Source: Omphiscola glabra (taxonomy: Eukaryota > Mollusca > Gastropoda > Lymnaeidae). Taken from it: 64,000 nt of DNA. The translations under genes were made by a program, and so were the position numbers. The notes under the pieces are model-generated. The model saw only the letters and a list, made by a program, of their open reading frames with translations, did not search any database and was not told the origin of the DNA. Positions 27,072-39,000 of this stretch are shown one piece after another. The first letter of the stretch is position 1, and each line of letters opens with the position of its first letter. The DNA lies in contig OZ024794.1 in NCBI GenBank assembly GCA_964017045.1, positions 5,306,329-5,370,328 on the forward strand, in the 5' to 3' direction.

Positions 27072-27420
27072 TACTAATTGATAGATATATCGTTTAGTGG
27101 TGTATAGATGGATAGAAAGATATATGGATAGAAAGACGAGAAAATATACAGATTTTCTGATAATGAGGTATATAATAATGTCTGAAAACATTTTATATGT
27201 TAAGTCAGGAAACACAAAACTCATAAGTTTGTGCTAACGGCTAACGACATTGCGGTAAATGCCAATTCTAATTTGTCGTGATGAATGACTTCCAGATTGA
27301 GAACCTTAAGCGGATCTCCCGCCTTAACTCAGTGGCGGCTCCATTAATTGACGACTTAGTTGGGGAAGGAGAGTACAATCCCAATTTAGGCTGTGGAACA
27401 GATGAACTGAGGAGATGACA
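27072..27420. other. Spacer, nothing recognised
   Basis: AT-rich sequence with GATAGATA-like words near 27085-27130, then unique DNA. No gene seen. Confidence 0.4.
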
Positions 27421-28722
27421 AACTGTGACTCCATATCAGCACAGTGACACTGAAACAATGTCAGCACAGTGACACTTACTCCATCTGAACACAGTGACAC
27501 TGACTCCTTCTCAGCACAGTGACAGTGAAACCATCTCAACACAGTGACACTGAATCCATCTCAGCACATTGACACTGACTACATCTCAACACAATGACAC
27601 TGACTACATCTCAACACAGTGACACTGAATCCATCTCAACACAATGACACTGACTACATCTCAACACAATGACACTGACTACATCTCAACACAGTAACAC
27701 TGACTACATCTCAACACAGTGACACTGACTACATCTCAACACAGTGACACTGAATCCATCTCAACACAATGACACTGACTACATCTCAACACAGTGACAC
27801 TGAATCCATCTCAACACAATGACACTGACTACATCTCAGCACAATGACACTGACTACATCTCAGCACAATGACACTGACTACATCTCAGCACAATGACAC
27901 TGACTACATCTCAACACAGTAACACTGACTACATCTCAACACAGTGACACTGACTACATCTCAACACAATGACACTGACTACATCTCAGCACAATGACAC
28001 TGACTACATCTCAACACAGTAACACTGACTACATCTCAACACAATGACACTGACTACATCTCAACACAGTGACACTGACTACATCTCAACACAGTGACAC
28101 TGACTACATCTCAACACAGTGACACTGACTACATCTCAACACAGTAACACTGAATCCATCTCAGCACAATGACACTGACTACATCTCAACACAGTGACAC
28201 TGACTCCATCTTAGCACATTGACACTGAAGCCATTTCAGCACAGTGACAATGACTCCATCTTAGCACAGTGACAATAAATCCATCTCAGCTCAGTAACAC
28301 TTACTCCATCTCAGCACAATAACACTGACTACATCTCCACACAGTGACATTGACTCCATTTCAGCACAGTTACACTGACCCCAACATAGCATATTGGCAT
28401 TGACTCCATCTTAGCACAGTAAAACTGACTCCATCTCAGCACAGTGTCATTGACTCCATCTCAGCACTTTGACACGGACTCAATCTCAACACAGTGACAC
28501 TTACTCCATCTCGGGACAGAATACATCTTAGCACAGTGGCACTGAATCCATCCCAACACAGTGACACTGACTCCATTTCAACACATTGACTGACTTCATC
28601 TCAGAACATTGACATTGACTCCATCACAAGACAGTGACACTGAATCCATCTTAACACAGTGACACTGACTCCATCTTAACACAGTGACACTGATTCCATC
28701 TCTGCACAGTGACACTGACTAC
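27421..28722. repeat. 25-bp minisatellite (TGACACTGACTACATCTCAACACAG)
   Basis: About 52 copies, tightest at 27560-28200 and diverged at both ends. Confidence 0.95.
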
Positions 28723-29099
28723 TGGTCAAATGAAATTTTTAACATAACTAAAGTTTGCAAAAATATTAGATTCATTTCCTTTATTAAAAAATGTTGTGTA
28801 CACATCTAGCCATCACGTAACTATGTTTACTATAAGATCCGGTGTCTTAATCTTCAGCCGTCACCCAAAGTTGACAATAAAAATACCATCCCCACTGTGC
28901 AAAGATTTGAGACCCGCTTGTGTTAAGGATTACGATCTAGTTAAATCCGAGTACAGAAGACAAAAGGATCTTTAGCCACGCCCATTTCTTCATGCTGCCC
29001 AATGGATTGCAGCTTACTGTGGTCACGTGTTAGAGAGTTAAAATGTCTACCAACAATCTACGGCACGGAGATTAACCTCCCTTGTAAATTCTGTAGAAC
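28723..29099. other. Unique spacer, no gene recognised
   Basis: Non-repetitive. It ends in TGTAGAAC, the left target duplication of the hAT element that follows. Confidence 0.45.
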
Positions 29100-29329
29100 A
29101 CGGGTCACCAAACTACGGCCAGTGGGCCGGATCCGGCCCGCGCAGTCAGTTCATCAGGCCCGCCGACGGTTTTGAATTTACTTGAGAAAACTTATGGAAC
29201 ACCAGACGTTTTGATGCAATTTATATTTAAATATTATGTTTAGAATTAGTTACTTCAGTAAAATAAATGTTTTAAAATATTACAGTTATAAAGATAAAAT
29301 TTCTTTAAAAAAATGAAACCAGAATCACC

Positions 29330-30060
29330 TTTATAGCCTTAGTACAGAATCACCTCTCTAGCCTTAGTACAGAATCACCTTTATAGCCTTAGTACAGAAT
29401 CAAATTGATAGCTTTAATACAGAATCACCTTTCTAGCGTTAATACAGAATCACCTTTCTAGCGTTAATACAGAATCACCTTTCTAGCGTTAATACAGAAT
29501 CACCTTTCTAGCGTTAATACAGAATCACCTTTCTAGCGTTAATACAGAATCACCTTCTAGCGTTAATACAGAATCACCTTCTAGCCTTAATACAGAATCA
29601 ACTTGATAGCTTTAATACAGAATCACCTTTCTAGCGTTAATACAGAATCACCTTGATAGCTTTAATACAGAATCACCTTTCTAGCGTTAATACAGAATCA
29701 CCTTTCTAGCGTTAATACAGAATCACCTTTCTAGCGTTAATACAGAATCACCTTCTAGCGTTAATACAGAATCACCTTCTAGCCTTAATACAGAATCAAC
29801 TTGATAGCTTTAATACAGAATCACCTTTCTAGCGTTAATACAGAATCACCTTTCTAGCGTTAATACAGAATCACCTTCTAGCTTTAATACAGAATCACCT
29901 TTCTAGCGTTAATACAGAATCACCTTTCTAGCGTTAATACAGAATCACCTTCTAGCTTTAATACAGAATCACCTTTCTAGCGTTAATACAGAATCACCTT
30001 CTAGCCTTAGTACAGAATCAACTTGATAGCTTTAATACAGAATCAACTTTCTAGCTTTAG
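29330..30060. repeat. ~25-bp minisatellite inside the hAT element (AATACAGAATCACCTTTCTAG type)
   Basis: About 28 copies of AATACAGAATCACCTTTCTAG plus CGTT, with 23-bp variants. It lies wholly between the ends of the hAT element, so it arose after insertion or was already in the mobile copy. Confidence 0.93.
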
Positions 30061-30260
30061 TTCTTTTTAAGCAATACATTTTTAAAGTGCAAGTTCGTTT
30101 GGTATTTTTTTACTATGGACTGCACCTCAACCTTTTGTGAATGAACTCAACTTGAAACTTCAAGTAAAGGATAACCTTTCCTCTGTGATCTCTACAGAAT
30201 CCTCAAAGGATTTCGGAGTAAGCTGTCCTTGTTTGAAGCACAACTAGAAGGAGAGAACTT

Positions 30261-30726
30261 TTGTCATTTTCACTATTTCAAAGAGTTTTACGCTACAATC
30301 GTCGAAGATTTTCCGAAAAAAAAATTATATGTGACTTAAACAAGCATATTTTAAAAAGAGATTTTCAGATCTTGACAGAATTGAGAGTGACATTCTTCTG
30401 TAAACTTGATGTTGTGCCAGTTGAACTACAGATGGTTCTCGTTGATTTGCAAGCATAAGACATGCTGAAAGAGAAGCACAGAGAAGGAAAACTTGAATTT
30501 CACCTCTGCTTACCTGATGATGAGTTTCCGAAACTGAAGAAATTTGCTGCCGGTATGGCATCAATGTTTGGAGCAACTTTTTTCCGAGAGCAAACATTTA
30601 AAAAAAATGAAGTATGTGAAGTCAACACATCAAGTGAAATTGACTCATAAACATTTGAAAACAATTCTCTTGATTGGATGCAGCAATTCCAAACCAAACA
30701 TTGATATCTTGAAATCCAAATGTTAG
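30261..30726 (+). pseudogene. hAT transposase C-terminal remnant
   Basis: Plus-strand reading gives VPVELQMVLVDLQA, a stop, then MLKEKHREGKLEFHLCLPDD and EFPKLKKFAAGMASMFGATF, then a frame change to KYVKSTHQVKLTHKHLKTIL. In intact hAT transposases of the Charlie/GTF2IRD2 kind, this part is the C-terminal dimerisation region (LP..FPKL...A..M.SMFGST..CEQTFS). The DDE catalytic core upstream is not visible. The stop at about 30456 and the frame change near 30610 show it is dead. Confidence 0.75.
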
Positions 30727-31055
30727 TTTCACAAATCTCACTAACCTTTTTTTTTTTTAAATGCCTAGTTTGTGAATTTCGGAAATGTGTGCGCTAGGTC
30801 TGGTGTAAACCTCTTTTGCTAACGTCGCCTTCTTTGATAAATTTTTTCGATCATACATATGTTGTCTGTCTTTGTTTTTTGTACATTGCACGCCACTCAC
30901 CCATGATTAACATAGAATACTAAACTGAGTGTTTCGTCTTTTTCCCCCGAACTTTCGTCCTGGCTTTGCAAGTATTGTACAGAATCATTATGCGGCCCGC
31001 GCACGTCATTTTGTCAGTTATCCGGCCCACTGTGAAAAACGTTTGGTGACCCTTT

Positions 31056-31150
31056 TGTAGACAGTTTTGTAGCAAGACAGGGGACCAGTTTTATAGTAAG
31101 ACAGGGAACCAGTTTTGTAGTAAGACAAGAGGCCAGTATTGTTGTAAGAT
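31056..31150. repeat. ~27-bp repeat, three to four copies (CCAGTTTTGTAGTAAGACAG type)
   Basis: Short imperfect run directly right of the hAT element. Confidence 0.8.
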
Positions 31151-31234
31151 AATGGACCGATTTCGAAGGATTTGAATATTTATAGATACACGACGACAGT
31201 CTGGTTTACATTAGAGGACGCAAGCAGCGTCAAA

Positions 31235-33006
31235 TTACATTTACTGACTGTGTCATCATAGTTTTACTGTGTCATCATAGTTTTACTGTGTCATCATAGT
31301 TTTACTGACTGTGTCATCATAGTTTTACTGTGTCATCATAGTTTTACTGTGTCATCATAGTTTTACTGTGTCATCATAGTTTTACTGTGTCATCATAGTT
31401 TTACTGTGTCATCATAGTTTTACTGACTGTGTCATCATAGTTTTACTGTGTCATCATAGTTTTACTGACTGTGTCATCATAGTTTTACTGTGTCATCATA
31501 GTTTTACTGACTGTGTCATCATAGTTTTACTGTGTCATCATGGGTTTACTGTGTCATCATAGTTTTACTGTGTCATCATAGTTTTACTGTGTCATCATAG
31601 TTTTACTGTGTCATCATAGTTTTACTGTGTCATCATAGTTTTACTGTGTCATCATAGTTTTACTGTGTCATCATAGTTTTACTGTGTCATCATAGTTTTA
31701 CTGTGTCATCATAGTTTTACTGTGTCATCATAGTTTTACTGTGTCATCATAGTTTTACTGTGTCATCATAGTTTTACTGTGTCATCATAGTTTTACTGAC
31801 TGTGTCATCATAGTTTTACTGACTATGTCATCATAGTTTTACTGTGTCATCATAGTTTTACTGTGTCATCATAGTTTTACTGTGTCATCATAGTTTTACT
31901 GACTGTGTCATCATAGTTTTACTGACTATGTCATCATAGTTTTACTGACTGTGTCATCATAGTTTTACTGACTGTGTCATCATAGTTTTACTGACTGTGT
32001 CATCATAGTTTTACTGACTGTGTCATCATAGTTTTACTGACTGTGTCATCATAGTTTTACTGACTGTGTCATCATAGTTTTACTGACTGTGTCATCATAG
32101 TTTTACTGACTGTGTCATCATAGTTTTACTGACTGTGTCATCATAGTTTTACTGACTGTGTCATCATAGTTTTACTGACTGTGTCATCATAGTTTTACTG
32201 ACTGTGTCATCATAGTTTTACTGACTGTGTCATCATAGTTTTACTGACTGTGTCATCATAGTTTTACTGACTGTGTCATCATAGTTTTACTGACTGTGTC
32301 ATCATAGTTTTACTGACTGTGTCATCATAGTTTTACTGACTGTGTCATCATAGTTTTACTGACTGTGTCATCATAGTTTTACTGACTGTGTCATCATAGT
32401 TTTACTGACTGTGTCATCATAGTTTTACTGACTGTGTCATCATAGTTTTACTGACTGTGTCATCATAGTTTTACTGACTATGTCATCATAGTTTTACTGA
32501 CTGTGTCATCATAGTTTTACTGTGTCATCATAGCTTTACTAACTGTGTCATCATAGTTGTACTGACTATGTCATCATAGTTTTACTGACTGTGTCATCAT
32601 AGTTTTACTGACTGTGTCATCATAGCTTTACTAACTGTGTCATCATAGTTTTACTGTGTCATCATAGCTTTACTAACTGTGTCATCATAGTTGTACTGAC
32701 TATGTCATCATAGTTTTACTGACTGTGTCATCATAGTTTTACTGACTGTGTCATCATAGTTTTACTGACTATGTCATCATAGCTTTACTAACTGTGTCAT
32801 CATAGTTTTACTGACTGTGTCATCATATTTTTACTGACTGTGTCATCATAGTTTTACTGACTATGTCATCATAGTTTCACTGTGTCATCATAGCTTTACT
32901 AACTGTGTCATCATAGTTTTACTGACTATGTCATCATAGTTTTACTGTGTCATCATAGCTTTACTGACTATGTCATCATAGTTTTACTGTGTCATCATAG
33001 TTTTAA
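31235..33006. repeat. Mixed 19/23-bp satellite (TTTTACTGTGTCATCATAG)
   Basis: About 82 copies in two lengths: the 19-mer TTTTACTGTGTCATCATAG and a 23-mer with an extra ACTG. The two are in blocks: mainly 19-mers at 31.2-31.8 kb, almost pure 23-mers at 31.9-32.5 kb, then mixed. Confidence 0.95.
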
Positions 33007-33760
33007 TGAGGCTAGAAAGGACAATCATTTTTGTCATGGTTGTTTTGTTTTGGAAATTGTTACAATATTAATGCACCACATTGGTGAGATATGAAAAACC
33101 TCTTGTGCGTCCACTTTGAGCTGGTCATGTTGAGTGGACTAGGCACTTCTGAATTTGAATGGGATCTCAAACCAATCTGATATATAAGGATAAAGTATAA
33201 TAGCTAGATATACATATATATGCAAAAAGTACAGCAAATACATATACACATATATGACTACAATAGAAAATATTTGGTCTAGTAGCCAACCTTTAATTGA
33301 ATTTATTTCCTTTACCGGAAAAAAGTCAAAGGAAGAAAAGCTATCGGAATACGATAACGAAATATGAAAATCAGACATGTATGTATATGCAGGTGTGAGT
33401 ATTACATCAATAAGTCTAAAGTAAAGCATTGTGAACCATAACTTTGAATTATTTTTAAATCATGGGAAAAGCCCGGGGGGGGGGGGGGAAGTACGCTGGT
33501 ACAGTCAGACAAAGTTGGGGAACAAATGAATTTTAGATCTCTTGACCCACCGTCGCATTGACCACATTGAGGTCATTGATGCTGGTTCCGAATTGTGAGA
33601 TGACTAAACTGGTACCACAATGCAATGCGCCTTGCATTTCCTTTGAGGATTTCTGTACAGAGAGGTTTTGAGGAGATCAGAGGCAGATTCTTTTCAATAT
33701 CAATGACACGTACACATTCAAAAGCAAAATAAAAACATATGTTCTTTGAGCATTACGATT
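33007..33760. other. Unique spacer
   Basis: Contains a 14-G run at about 33475 and AT-rich sequence with TATATACATATATATG. A 96-codon minus-strand frame at 33139-33429 is hydrophobic and low in complexity; I do not regard it as a gene. Confidence 0.4.
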
Positions 33761-33764
33761 CTGT

Positions 33765-34085
33765 TAGACGAGCCTTTTGGACGAACCTTTTAGACAAGCA
33801 TTATAGACGATCCTTTTAGACCGTCCTTTTAGACGAACCGTTTAGACGAACCTTTTAGACGAGCCCTTTAGACGAAGCTTTTAGACGAACCTTTTAGACT
33901 AGCCTTTAATACGAGTCATTTAGACGAACCTTTTAGACTAGCCTTTAATACGAGTCATTTGGACGAACCTTTTAGACGAACCTTTTGGACGAACCTTTTT
34001 AGGCGAACCTTTAGATGAACCATTTAGACGAACCTTTTAGACAAATCTTTTAGATGAGCATTTTAGACGAAAATTTTAGACGAGC
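33765..34085. repeat. ~13-bp minisatellite (CCTTTTAGACGAA)
   Basis: About 24 imperfect copies, 10-15 bases each. Confidence 0.9.
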
Positions 34086-34261
34086 TTCAAGCCGATGCTT
34101 CTATTTGCACATCAATTGATGAGGCTGTCAACCGTTTCGTCCCAGCTGCTTCGTGAATAAGTTACGAGTTAGAAACCCCTATAAGAGGGCGTCTGGCGCT
34201 TTTCCCGAAATGGGAGGGGCGAGATTTTAGGAAGCAATTATACCATCCCGTGTCCTGGGAA

Positions 34262-34459
34262 CAGTGGCGTAGCAAGGGGGGATCATGCCCCGGGCGCTAC
34301 TCACAAAGGGGCGCCAAATGGTATATTTTAATATAATATTGTATGGTTTTCGAATAAGGGGGGGGGCGCTAAAAGGTATTGGGAGGGCCGCTAAAAAGGT
34401 ATTGGGGGCGCTAAAAAGGTATTGTGCCCCGGGCGCGAGTTAAGCTTGCTACGCCACTG
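34262..34459. mobile_element. hAT-type MITE, copy 1 (CAGTGGCGTAGCAAGG ends)
   Basis: Begins CAGTGGCGTAGCAAGGGGGG and ends GCTTGCTACGCCACTG, inverted. It is flanked by the exact 8-bp duplication CCTGGGAA (34254-34261 and 34460-34467). The interior has GGGCGCTACTCACAAAGGGG and CGCTAAAAAGGTATTG. Its TSD length fits hAT. Confidence 0.92.
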
Positions 34460-34859
34460 CCTGGGAAAGTCGAATGCTGACGCTGTGAGAGCCGGAGGTC
34501 CATGGGCTGGGATGGCGTTCGTTTGTAATCAATTGAATGAGTGCTGGTTGGGGGTGGGGGGGCTGTCCTGGCAAAGGAGATCTCCGACGTGCCGCTTAAC
34601 GGCCCAATAACTCGGCTTAAAAAAAGAAGGGGGGGGGATACTTTGGGGAGTGTATAAATAGCTTAGTACTAGATCGACGACTCTCTGACACCATTTCCTA
34701 ATGTACATTTTCAGTCGGTCCGTTAAGACGAGAACTTCATCATGAACAATCGCTGACGCCCATTCATTGCTATTCAATCTATAATCTACGAATTTATATG
34801 CGTCCTGCATAACTGAGCATGAAGATATCATAGAATTAAATGTGTGAATTATATGTATA

Positions 34860-34925
34860 CATTCTAAAAATAACAAAATATATTTAATCCCAAGGAAGAC
34901 TTGAACCACCAACCGCGATCCGAAC
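34860..34925 (-). repeat. Possible tRNA-derived SINE remnant (B-box)
   Basis: The minus strand has GGTTGGTGGTTCAAGTCTTCC, with a Pol III B-box-like GGTTCAAGTCT. No A-box or folded tRNA could be supported. Confidence 0.25.
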
Positions 34926-35205
34926 GAGCCTCCGCTATTTTATTTTCTTCATTCAATAATACATTTATTTTGTAATAACAAATATAATTACATAAATACA
35001 GACAGATAAGAATTTATAAAAAAATACATAAATATATAAACATATATATATATATGTTGTGACTTTTTTCTATAGACATTTTTTTCTGTGACATTTTTTT
35101 CTGTGACATTTTTGTCTGCTATCTGTTTCCTGTGACACGTTTTCTTGAAATCTTTATTTCATGGCTTAAGATCATCTTTTGATGTTCAGATCTGTGCCGT
35201 AAGCC

Positions 35206-35391
35206 CAGTGGCGTAGTGAGGGGGGAGCAAGGGGGGCATCATGCCCCCGGCGCTACTCACAAAGGGGCGCCAAATGGTATATTTTACTATATATTGTATG
35301 GTTTTCGAATAAAGGGGGGGCGCTAAAAAGGTATTGGGGGCGCTAAAAAGGTATTGTGCCCCGTGCGCGAGTTAAGCTCGCTACGCCACTG
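35206..35391. mobile_element. hAT-type MITE, copy 2
   Basis: The same family as 34262-34459. Exact 8-bp duplication CGTAAGCC at 35198-35205 and 35392-35399. Confidence 0.92.
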
Positions 35392-35559
35392 CGTAAGCCA
35401 GGTTCTACAAATAAATCCATCATTTTCCCATGTAAGATCATGCCGTTCGACTTGTACAAGAGATTTTTTTTTTAAAATAGAAAATGTTTTAAGTAAATAG
35501 CTAAATGTTTCATTCAAATAATTTATCATTTGCAGAAGCCAACACCATTCGATCTAAAA

Positions 35560-35775
35560 TCAATATTTTGACATTCGATCTAAAATCAATATTATGACAT
35601 TCGATCTAAAATGAATATTATGACATTCGATCTACAATAAATATTATGACATTCGATCTACAATCAATATTATGACATTCGATCTAAAATCAATATTATG
35701 ACATTCGATCTACAATCAATATTATCACATTCGATCTAAAATCAATATTATGACATTTGATCTAAAATCAATGTA
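35560..35775. repeat. 26-bp minisatellite (ACATTCGATCTAAAATCAAT type)
   Basis: About eight copies with ATTATG at the end of each unit. Confidence 0.92.
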
Positions 35776-36073
35776 ATGAGCCTATCAATCCATCTCATTT
35801 TTATTAGCTTTAAACTCAAACTCCAATTTTTCATACATATTCCTGTAATGTGACATTTAGCAAGGAACAGCCACCCCCCCCCCAGCAAAAAACAAACAAA
35901 CAAGTCTCACTGTAGAAAGACATGACAGATTTGCCATTGTAAAGTGACACTCGGCGCTGGAATATGACTTGTAGCATTTGACACTGCCAAAACTCATTCA
36001 AATGTCATGTAAGCAAAAACAAGGTATTAGCACAATGATGTAATAAAACAATATGGCGCCATAGATAGGTTAG

Positions 36074-36079
36074 TTTATT
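36074..36079 (-). terminator. Polyadenylation signal AATAAA of the CNBD2-like gene
   Basis: A canonical AATAAA on the minus strand (TTTATT on plus), 32 bases beyond the TGA of the terminal exon. Its position makes it the probable 3' processing signal. Confidence 0.65.
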
Positions 36080-39000
36080 CACATCCGGGTCACTGCTTCA
36101 AGACGACATCTCAGTGCGATGGACTTGGAGAAATGACAGCAGATGTCAGATGCCGTATGCCAGACGACTGTATCTCGGGCAGCATATGGTGACGTACATG
36201 TTCATGGTTGGTCACCTGTTAAGAAATGAGATGTTATTCATTGGTCACTTAGGAAAAGCAAGTTAACGAAACGCAACACAACACATCTTTCTTATATAAC
36301 TAAACAAATCAATTAAGAGTACATGACATAACACTAATTAACTTTTCGCCGCCACAAATTGATGAGCTCATACGTGGGAGACGACAAGAGAGACGATTGA
36401 ACGCTTTAAACAGAGCGATTCAAGTACGTGAATGATGGAGACTTTGAGAACAGGAGTGGCGATAACTTCGAGTACTTGAGGGAGTATATAAGAGTAGGTG
36501 AGGGAGTATATAAAAGTACGTGAGGGAGTATATAAGAGTACGTGAGGGAGTATATAAGAGTACGTGAGGGAGTATATGAGAGTACGTGAGGGAGTATATA
36601 AGAGTAGGTGAGGGAGTATATAAGAGTACGTGAGGGAGTATATAAGAGTACGTGAGGGAGTATATAAGAGTACGTGAGGAGTATATAAGAGTAGGTAAGG
36701 GTTTATATAAGATTAGGTAAGGGAGTATATAAGAGTACGTGAGGGAGTATATAAGAGTAGGTGAGGGAGTATATAAGAGTACGTGAGGGAGTATATAAGA
36801 GTACGTGAGGGAGTATATAAGAGTACGTGAGGGAGTATATAAGAGTACGTGTGGGAGTATATAAGAGTACGTGAGGGAGTATATAAGAGTACGTGAGGGA
36901 GTATATAAGAGTAGGTAAGGGAGTATATAAGAGTACGTAGGGAGTATATAAGAGTACGTGAGGGAGTATATAAGAGTACGTGAGGGAGTATATAAGAGTA
37001 GGTAAGGGTTTATATAAGATTAGGTAAGGGAGTATATAAGAGTACGTGAGAGAGTATATAAGAGTAGGTAAGGGAGTATATAAGAGTACGTGAGGGAGTA
37101 TATAAGAGTACGTGAGGGAGTATATAAGAGTACGTGAGGGAGTATATACGAGTAGGTAAGGGAGTATATAAGAGTAGGTAAGGGAGTATATAAGAGTACG
37201 TGAGGGAGTATATAAGAGTAGGTAAGGGAGTATATAAGAGTACGTGAGGGAATATATAAGAGTACGTGAGGGAGTATCTAAGAGCGGAGACTTTGAGTAT
37301 TTGAGGATACAAGGACTTGAAAAAAGACAGGCCGGTGTTGTTGGTATGAGGATAGAACCACGATTTGTGTGGTTGGGAGAGACTTAGGCACAGGCTTAAA
37401 GGTAAACTTTAAGACGGATATTATTTTTTTAAGTGGTTTTACGGATAGAAACGGGTTGAACATTGGGATAGAGGAGTGGTGTTGTGTAGATGAAGAATGC
37501 GGAGAGTGGGACAGAGGAGTGGTGTTGTGTAGATGAAGAATAAGGGGAGTGGGACAGAGGAGTGGTGTTGTGTAGATGAAGAATAAGGGGAGTGGTACAG
37601 AGGAGTGGTGTTGTGTAGATGGAGAATAAGGGGAGTGGGACAGAGGAGTGGTGTTGTGTAGATGGAGGTTAAGAGGAGTGTGACAGAGGAGTGGTGTTGT
37701 GTAGATGGAGATTATGAGGACTGGGAGAGAGGAGTGGTGTTGTGTTGATGGAAGTTAAGAGGACTGTGTTGTGTAGATGCAGGTTCTGAGGGACTCCCGA
37801 TGATTCCATAGTCCTCACCTTCCTATCCATCTTCCACCGATACACTCTTTCCTCCTCACAGCACGTGACACAATGGGCTTCCATTAAGTAAACATCATAT
37901 ATCCACGTCACAACTAATGGCAACGTATCAAGAGTACCTATATTTACCTTAAACGGACTATTGGCAAAAGGGCATATCATTTTCCTGACGAATACTTTGC
38001 CGCCTGGCTTAGTAAGGGCTACCCCATCCTGTAAGAAATAAGACAAATTGATAACGTCTTGCCATAAATTGTTTGTAACAAAAACATGAAGATAAAGAAA
38101 CACCATGGAAAAAATCCTTGTTATCATTGTCGGCTGTTATTTAAGGAACATATGAACTTTTATTAATTTTTTTAAAACAAAGGAGATATTCAGTTTAAAC
38201 AATTATAATTTCCAAAGTTCTAATCTCTAAGTTGGCGTTAAAATTGATCTAATTTTTAAACTACACTTTTGTATAAAGTACGTAGGAGCATGTGGAGACG
38301 AATGGCCTACTTCTAAAGAGCCTAGAGTTGGTGAACCACTCTGGTCGCGCAATACCAAAACAAGTTAGAGGACATCTTTAATTATAAATGAGAACACACG
38401 GAACTTGGGAATATGTTAGATTATTTTTGGTGCTACTCGAACAAGCTGTGGGGTAATAGTCAAGGTTTGAAATAAGTTATCTTAAAATAGAAAAATAAAT
38501 AAAAGGAAAAAATCCGAAGGGCCATTATTTAGATTGAATACGGAAGTCAAGGGAGACCAGTGCGGTATCTCCTGATGTAGAAAAATATTTTCTTTATGTC
38601 TGATTGATTTCCCTTGGCCCAGTGTCTGTTCCTAATAGCGAGCTAACACTTTAATATTTACAGTCGACCAAGACCCCCTCCCACTATTGACAGTCAACCA
38701 AGACCCCCTCCCACTATTGACAGTCAACCAAGACCCCCTGCCACTATTGACAGTCAACCAAGACCCCCTCCCACTATTGACAGTCAACCAAGACCCCCTC
38801 CCACTATTGACAGTCAACCAAGACCCACTCCCACTACTGACAGTCAACCAAGACCCCCTCCAACTATTGACAGTCAACCAAGACCCCCTCCCACTACTGA
38901 CAGTCAACCAAAACCCCCTCCCACTACTGACAGTCAACCAAGACCCCCTCCCACTATTGACAGTCAACCAAGACCCCCTCCCACTACTGACAGTCAACCA

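Larger units (their letters stand above)
29100..31055 (+). mobile_element. Degenerate hAT (Charlie/GTF2IRD2-like) DNA transposon
   Basis: The left end GGGTCACCAAACTACGGCCA and the right end TTTGGTGACCC are inverted repeats, both followed inward by GGCCC-rich sequence. TGTAGAAC at 29092 and TGTAGACA at 31056 resemble an 8-bp target duplication. Inside are the transposase remnant (30261-30726) and a private minisatellite (29330-30060). Confidence 0.8.

Noticed and set aside
33139..33429. Hydrophobic 96-residue minus-strand frame
   Set aside because: AT-rich low-complexity sequence rich in Tyr, Ile and Leu; no family or splice context.
34860..34925. Functional tRNA gene
   Set aside because: Only a B-box-like word is present; no cloverleaf could be drawn.
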